9,355 bases of DNA, from NCBI GenBank assembly GCA_045532145.1, contig JAZSFJ010000042.1, positions 1 through 9,355 on the forward strand, read 5' to 3'. Positions 6,456 through 9,355 of this stretch are shown piece after piece. Each line of letters opens with the position of its first letter. Positions within the stretch are counted from its first letter, which is position 1. The translations under genes and the position numbers were made by a program. This DNA comes from SIG459 sp045532145. GTDB taxonomy: Bacteria; Bacillota; Clostridia; Oscillospirales; Oscillospiraceae. Under the pieces are notes generated by a model, which was not told where the DNA came from, searched no databases, and was given only the letters and a program-made list of their open reading frames with translations.

Positions 6456-6480
6456 CTTTGATATTCATTTTCAAAGGAGG
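6456..6480 (+). promoter_or_regulatory. Ribosome site AAAGGAGG with a small overlapping hairpin
   Basis: A full-strength AAAGGAGG (6473-6480) sits 9 bases before ATG 6490 and fixes the symporter start. CTTTGA (6456-6461) can pair with TCAAAG (6471-6476), covering the first part of the ribosome site. The 6-bp, AT-rich stem is weak, so any control of translation is speculative. Confidence 0.5.
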
Positions 6481-6489
6481 TTTATATAT

Positions 6490-7923
6490 ATGACAACAGG
6501 AATGAATTTGTGGGACAGCGGCGTATGGAGCTTCATCATTACCATGACCATACTTTTCGTCTCCATGATAGTGGCGAACACCCTGCGCAACACCATCGCT
6601 CCCCTGCGTAAGCTGATGATACCTTCCTCCGTTCTGGGCGGCTTCATTTTGCTTATTGTCCACACCTTCTGCAAGCACGTTCTGAACCTGCCTCTCTATG
6701 AAAACAACATTCTTGAGATACTCACTTACCACGGTCTCGGCCTTGGCTTCGCCGCCATGGCTCTGCGCACAGTGGATAAAAAGGCCGACAAGCGCTCCAA
6801 AACCGGCGCTATGGACACCGGCCTCGCCGTTGTCAACGGCTATCTCCTTCAGGCAGTAATCGGCCTTATTGTCACCGTCATTCTCTCCTTTGCCATCGGC
6901 AGCTTCTTCGCTTCCGGAATCCTGCTCCCCCTTGGCTACGGCCAGGGCCCCGGACAGGCCTACACCTGGGGCCACACCTATGAGGTAAGCTATGGCTTTG
7001 AAAACGGCACATCCTTCGGTCTGGCAGTTGCCTCCATGGGCTTTGTTGCTTCCTCCATCGGCGGCGTTATAGCCCTGCGCAGTCTCCGCAGAAAGGGCAT
7101 CATCTCCGGCGACACCGGCAAAAATGCCGAGGACGATATGACCCTGGATAAGTATGCCGGCAAAAACGAGATACCCCTCAGCGAGAGCATGGACAAGTTC
7201 ACCATTCAGGTAGCCCTTGTCTTCATCGCCTACATACTGGCCTTCCTCTTTATGAAGGGTGTCAACTGCCTTATTGAAATGGGCATATTCGGCGGCCTTG
7301 GAAACACCATCCAGAGCATGATTTGGGGTTTCCAGTTCCTCTTCTCCACCATTTTCGGAATGCTGGTAAAAGCGATTTTGGCCAAGCTCCGCAAGAGCGG
7401 AGTCATGAAGCGCGACTATGCCAACAACTTCATGCTCAACCGCATTTCCGGCTTCATGTTCGACATCATGGTTATCGCCTCCATCGCAGCTATCGACCTG
7501 AGCGCCTTCCTCACACCCAGCTTCATTGTGCCCCTGAGCATCATCTGTGTACTTGGCGCCATCGGAACCTACACCTACCACCGCTATGTGTGCAAACGGG
7601 TATTCCCCTTCTACGAGCACGAGGCGTTCCTCTCCATCTACGGTATGCAGACAGGCACCGCCTCCACCGGCGCAATTCTGCTCCGTGAAATCGACCCCAA
7701 GTTTGAAACTCAGGCCAGCGACAACCTTGTCTACCACCAGCCCTGGGCTATACTTTTCGGCTTCCCCCTCTTCCTGCTGGTTGGTGTTGCACCCCAGAGC
7801 ATGGGCAAGACCATTATGTGCCTTTGCATATTCTTCGCATTGTTCGTCGTGCTGAACGTTTTCCTTCTGAGAAAGCAGATATTCAAAAAGAAATACGCCG
7901 CAAAGGCCGCAAAAAGCAAATAA
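6490..7923 (+). CDS. gltS: Sodium:glutamate symporter family (ESS/GltS-like) transporter
   Basis: 477 residues from ATG 6490. The protein is largely hydrophobic, with about ten or more membrane segments. The first is near residues 12-29, followed by the pattern R-K-L-x-I-P-S-S-V-L-G-G-F typical of GltS helices. Gly-rich re-entrant-like loops occur once in each half, as the family's inverted repeats predict: GYGQGPGQA (149-157) and GMQTGTASTGA (385-395). A charged cytoplasmic linker (about residues 200-232, with a D-K-Y-A-G-K segment) separates the halves. E. coli GltS has 401 residues, so this one is longer, like many Clostridia annotations. GltS imports glutamate with Na+, but the sequence does not prove the substrate here, and the loop departs from the usual GHGTGAA-like pattern. 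The gene is monocistronic: its own promoter upstream, a hairpin downstream, and a divergent lipoprotein gene sharing the upstream region. Confidence 0.85.
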   Translation: MTTGMNLWDSGVWSFIITMTILFVSMIVANTLRNTIAPLRKLMIPSSVLGGFILLIVHTFCKHVLNLPLYENNILEILTYHGLGLGFAAMALRTVDKKADKRSKTGAMDTGLAVVNGYLLQAVIGLIVTVILSFAIGSFFASGILLPLGYGQGPGQAYTWGHTYEVSYGFENGTSFGLAVASMGFVASSIGGVIALRSLRRKGIISGDTGKNAEDDMTLDKYAGKNEIPLSESMDKFTIQVALVFIAYILAFLFMKGVNCLIEMGIFGGLGNTIQSMIWGFQFLFSTIFGMLVKAILAKLRKSGVMKRDYANNFMLNRISGFMFDIMVIASIAAIDLSAFLTPSFIVPLSIICVLGAIGTYTYHRYVCKRVFPFYEHEAFLSIYGMQTGTASTGAILLREIDPKFETQASDNLVYHQPWAILFGFPLFLLVGVAPQSMGKTIMCLCIFFALFVVLNVFLLRKQIFKKKYAAKAAKSK

Positions 7924-7928
7924 AGAAT

Positions 7929-7960
7929 AAGCGCCTTGGAAACATAGTTCCAAGGCGCTT
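7929..7960 (+). terminator. Hairpin after the symporter gene
   Basis: A perfect 13-bp stem (AAGCGCCTTGGAA, loop ACATAG, reverse complement) begins six bases after the stop codon. The trailing sequence is TTACAGCTTT rather than a clean T-run, so termination may be partial. Confidence 0.7.
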
Positions 7961-7971
7961 ACAGCTTTAAA

Positions 7972-8022
7972 AGCTTCTCCTTGAGGAGAAGCTGTCAGCC
8001 GTCAGGCTGACTGATAAGGTGT
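7972..8022. repeat. Two-hairpin dispersed repeat, copy 2 (GCTGTC...GACTGA type)
   Basis: A 10-bp hairpin (AGCTTCTCCT, 2-base loop, AGGAGAAGCT, 7972-7993) is followed at once by a second (GTCAGCC, loop GTCA, GGCTGAC, 7994-8011) and then TGATAAGG. The layout and the GCTGTC and GACTGA words match the copy at 4116-4185. The stem sequences differ, with compensated changes in both arms. Confidence 0.7.
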
Positions 8023-8057
8023 TGGAGTTCTTTTCAGCACTTAATTTCCCGCTTCAT

Positions 8058-8199
8058 CGTAGGGCGCGTCGCCCCGGCGCGCCAGCGGCAAGCACTATAT
8101 TTCCAGTATCTCTAAGGCGAATACGTATTCGCTGTGCATGGGTGCATATCGAGCTGCATACTGCCGGCGCGCCGGGCGGCAACGGGCTCGCGCCCTACG
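8058..8199. repeat. Pair of inverted GTAGGG-type units flanking a short unique segment
   Basis: The 428-base gap between 7923 and 8352 holds no gene, only terminators and repeats. A plus-strand unit at 8058-8083 (CGTAGGGCGCG ... GGCGCGCC) and a minus-strand unit at 8166-8199 (GGCGCGCC ... CGCGCCCTACG) face each other around 82 bases. The right unit resembles 1581-1607, and its TGCAGGAT flank (8202-8209) is shared, inverted, with 1502-1509. Beyond 8210 to about 8300 I see nothing recognisable. Confidence 0.75.
8117..8132. other. 16-bp perfect palindrome between two inverted repeat units
   Basis: GCGAATACGTATTCGC is a perfect 16-bp palindrome with no spacer. It lies in the unique segment between the facing units at 8058 and 8166, and GTGCAT occurs twice just after it. 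It could be an operator-like site or the centre of the composite element. There is no adjacent promoter to support regulation. Confidence 0.4.
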
Positions 8200-8302
8200 G
8201 GTGCAGGATGAGGCAAGTGCGCGTTTGCATCGCTGCGCACCATGACACAAGCATCTGCCCAGCTCACTTTACACAGGGGAGTCTGGAGAGGCTCAATAAT
8301 GC

Positions 8303-8338
8303 AAAAAAAGAACGCCTGCCTTACGGCAGACGTTCTTT
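8303..8338 (-). terminator. Intrinsic terminator of tsf
   Basis: On the minus strand a 14-bp stem (AAAGAACGTCTGCC, loop GTAA, GGCAGGCGTTCTTT, with one T-G wobble) ends in a run of seven T residues (8309-8303). It is 13 bases past the tsf stop. The plus strand also reads into TTTCTTTATT, so it may act in both directions. Confidence 0.9.
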
Positions 8339-8351
8339 CTTTATTGTTGAT

Positions 8352-9272
8352 TTACTTGCCCATGTTCATCTGGGCTGCGACTTCGGCTGCGAAGTCCTCA
8401 ACCTTCTTCTCGATGCCTTCGCCGGTCATGAAGCGAACAGCGTCAACGAACTTGACGGAGCCGCCGAGAGCCTTGGCTGCGGAAGCCATGTACTTCTCGA
8501 CGGTGAAGCTGCCGTCCTTGACGAACTCCTGCTGGAGCAGGCAGTTCTCCTCGTAGAACTTGTTCATCTTACCCATGACGATCTTCTCCTTGACGGCAGC
8601 GGGCTTGCTGGCCATCTTGGGATCTGCATCCATGAGAGCGAGAGCGATCTTCTTCTCCGCAGCGAGAACTTCCTCGCTGACCTGGCTCTTGTCCCAGAAA
8701 CGGGGGTTGAGAGCAGCGATCTGCATAGCGACGTCCTTACCGATCTCAGTAGCGTCGATGCCGCCTTCAACAACCATGTTCACCAGAACGCCGATCTTGC
8801 CGCCGCCGTGAACGTAAACCACGGAGGTGTTCTCAGCGTAGCGGACGAAACGACGGATCTGGAGGTTCTCACCGATGGACATGACCTTCTCGGGCATGGT
8901 CTCGGCAACAGTCAGCTCAGAGCCGGGGTACTTGCAGTTCATGAGAGCGTCAACATCAGCGGGATCGTTCTCGAGAACGACCTTGGCGATGTCCTTAACG
9001 AAAGCGACGAAGAGCTCGCTCTTTGCGCAGAAGTCGGTCTCGCAGTTAACTTCGACAACGACACCAACGCCGTTCTCGCTGAGTGCATAGCTCATGCCTT
9101 CAGCAGCAATGCGGCCAGCCTTCTTGGCAGCCTTGGCGAGGCCCTTTTCGCGGAGCCATTCAACAGCCTTATCCATATCACCGTTGGTCTCGGTCAGGGC
9201 CTTCTTGCAGTCCATCATACCAACGTTGGTCATTTCGCGGAGAGTCTTAACATCCTGAGCGGTAAATGCCAT
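8352..9272 (-). CDS. tsf: Translation elongation factor Ts
   Basis: 306 residues, full length for the family. ATG 9272 follows AGGAGG (9281-9286) at 8 bases. EF-Ts is the guanine-nucleotide exchange factor that releases GDP from EF-Tu in the cytoplasm. The N-terminal UBA-like domain (1-55) carries the signature LREMTNVGMMDCKKAL (11-26). The core follows with NCETDF (76-81), in which the usual Val after Phe is Cys. The C-terminal part keeps the coiled-coil region (E-K-K-I-A-L-A ... K-P-x-x-V-K-E-K-I) and the YMASAAKALGG stretch near the end. It is 32 bases downstream of rpsB, the standard ribosomal-protein operon order, and is closed by the terminator at 8303-8338. Confidence 0.98.
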   Translation of the reverse strand: MAFTAQDVKTLREMTNVGMMDCKKALTETNGDMDKAVEWLREKGLAKAAKKAGRIAAEGMSYALSENGVGVVVEVNCETDFCAKSELFVAFVKDIAKVVLENDPADVDALMNCKYPGSELTVAETMPEKVMSIGENLQIRRFVRYAENTSVVYVHGGGKIGVLVNMVVEGGIDATEIGKDVAMQIAALNPRFWDKSQVSEEVLAAEKKIALALMDADPKMASKPAAVKEKIVMGKMNKFYEENCLLQQEFVKDGSFTVEKYMASAAKALGGSVKFVDAVRFMTGEGIEKKVEDFAAEVAAQMNMGK

Positions 9273-9304
9273 GATTATTTCCTCCTAAATATCTTCAGTA
9301 TAAA

Positions 9305-9355
9305 TTATTCAGCGTCGGTAGCCTCGGCCTCAGCCTCAGCGTCCTCACCCTGGCG
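9305..9355 (-). CDS. rpsB: 30S ribosomal protein S2, last 16 residues (5' part outside window)
   Basis: The minus-strand frame ends at TAA (9305-9307) and shows R-Q-G-E-D-A-E-A-E-A-E-A-T-D-A-E. S2 in many Clostridia ends in such an acidic Ala/Glu tail. The main support is position directly upstream of tsf, an almost universal gene order. No S2 core motif is within view. Confidence 0.8.
   Translation of the reverse strand, partial: RQGEDAEAEAEATDAE

Noticed and set aside
6403..6489. Longer N-terminus of the symporter from the TTG at 6403
   Set aside because: That TTG is part of the TTGACA promoter element. The AAAGGAGG site sits before ATG 6490.
6424..7953. A 509-codon open frame on the minus strand opposite the symporter
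   Set aside because: It is a codon-composition shadow: low-complexity Gly/Glu/His-rich protein, no ribosome site, and it spans the symporter's own promoter and terminator.

Overview
The window reads like a chromosomal segment of a moderately high-GC gut-type Clostridia member, probably Oscillospiraceae/Ruminococcaceae. The signs are Firmicutes-style AGGAGG ribosome binding sites, consensus sigma-A promoters, a UPF0237/UPF0210 gene pair, a YcgQ-type (TIGR03943) domain, and GC-rich palindromic intergenic repeats starting GTAGGG. The taxonomy is inference from gene content and style. No 16S or other decisive marker is present.

Layout. Positions 2-1468 hold two tightly spaced plus-strand genes of the COG0523 (CobW-like) GTPase/metallochaperone type. 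The first is cut by the window edge and carries a duplicated His/Cys-rich metal-binding linker. The second has a divergent GTPase half joined to a domain resembling the C-terminus of YcgQ. A 220-base array of palindromic repeats follows. Positions 1689-4064 form a compact plus-strand cluster: an ACT-domain protein (UPF0237), a UPF0210/DUF711 protein and a nitroreductase. It ends in a perfect 21-bp hairpin that contains the last stop codon. Positions 4296-6306 lie on the minus strand: a large acidic lipoprotein of unknown function (TTG start), then a 54-residue Cys-rich protein with its own near-consensus promoter. A Na+/glutamate symporter-like (ESS family) gene at 6490-7923 is transcribed divergently from the lipoprotein, with a clear TTGACA-17-AATAAT promoter. 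After a 428-base gap filled with hairpins and repeats, tsf (EF-Ts) and the last 16 codons of rpsB run on the minus strand, in the conserved rpsB-tsf order.

How the parts fit. The two GTPases look like one metal-related (probably zinc) unit that probably continues upstream. UPF0237 and UPF0210 are a recurrent pair of unknown biochemical role. I see no phage, transposase, CRISPR array, tRNA or rRNA. The less ordinary items are the GTPase/YcgQ-like fusion beside a His-rich partner, the small Cys-rich ORF, and two families of dispersed palindromic repeats. I did not find convincing evidence of a large, wholly new system.
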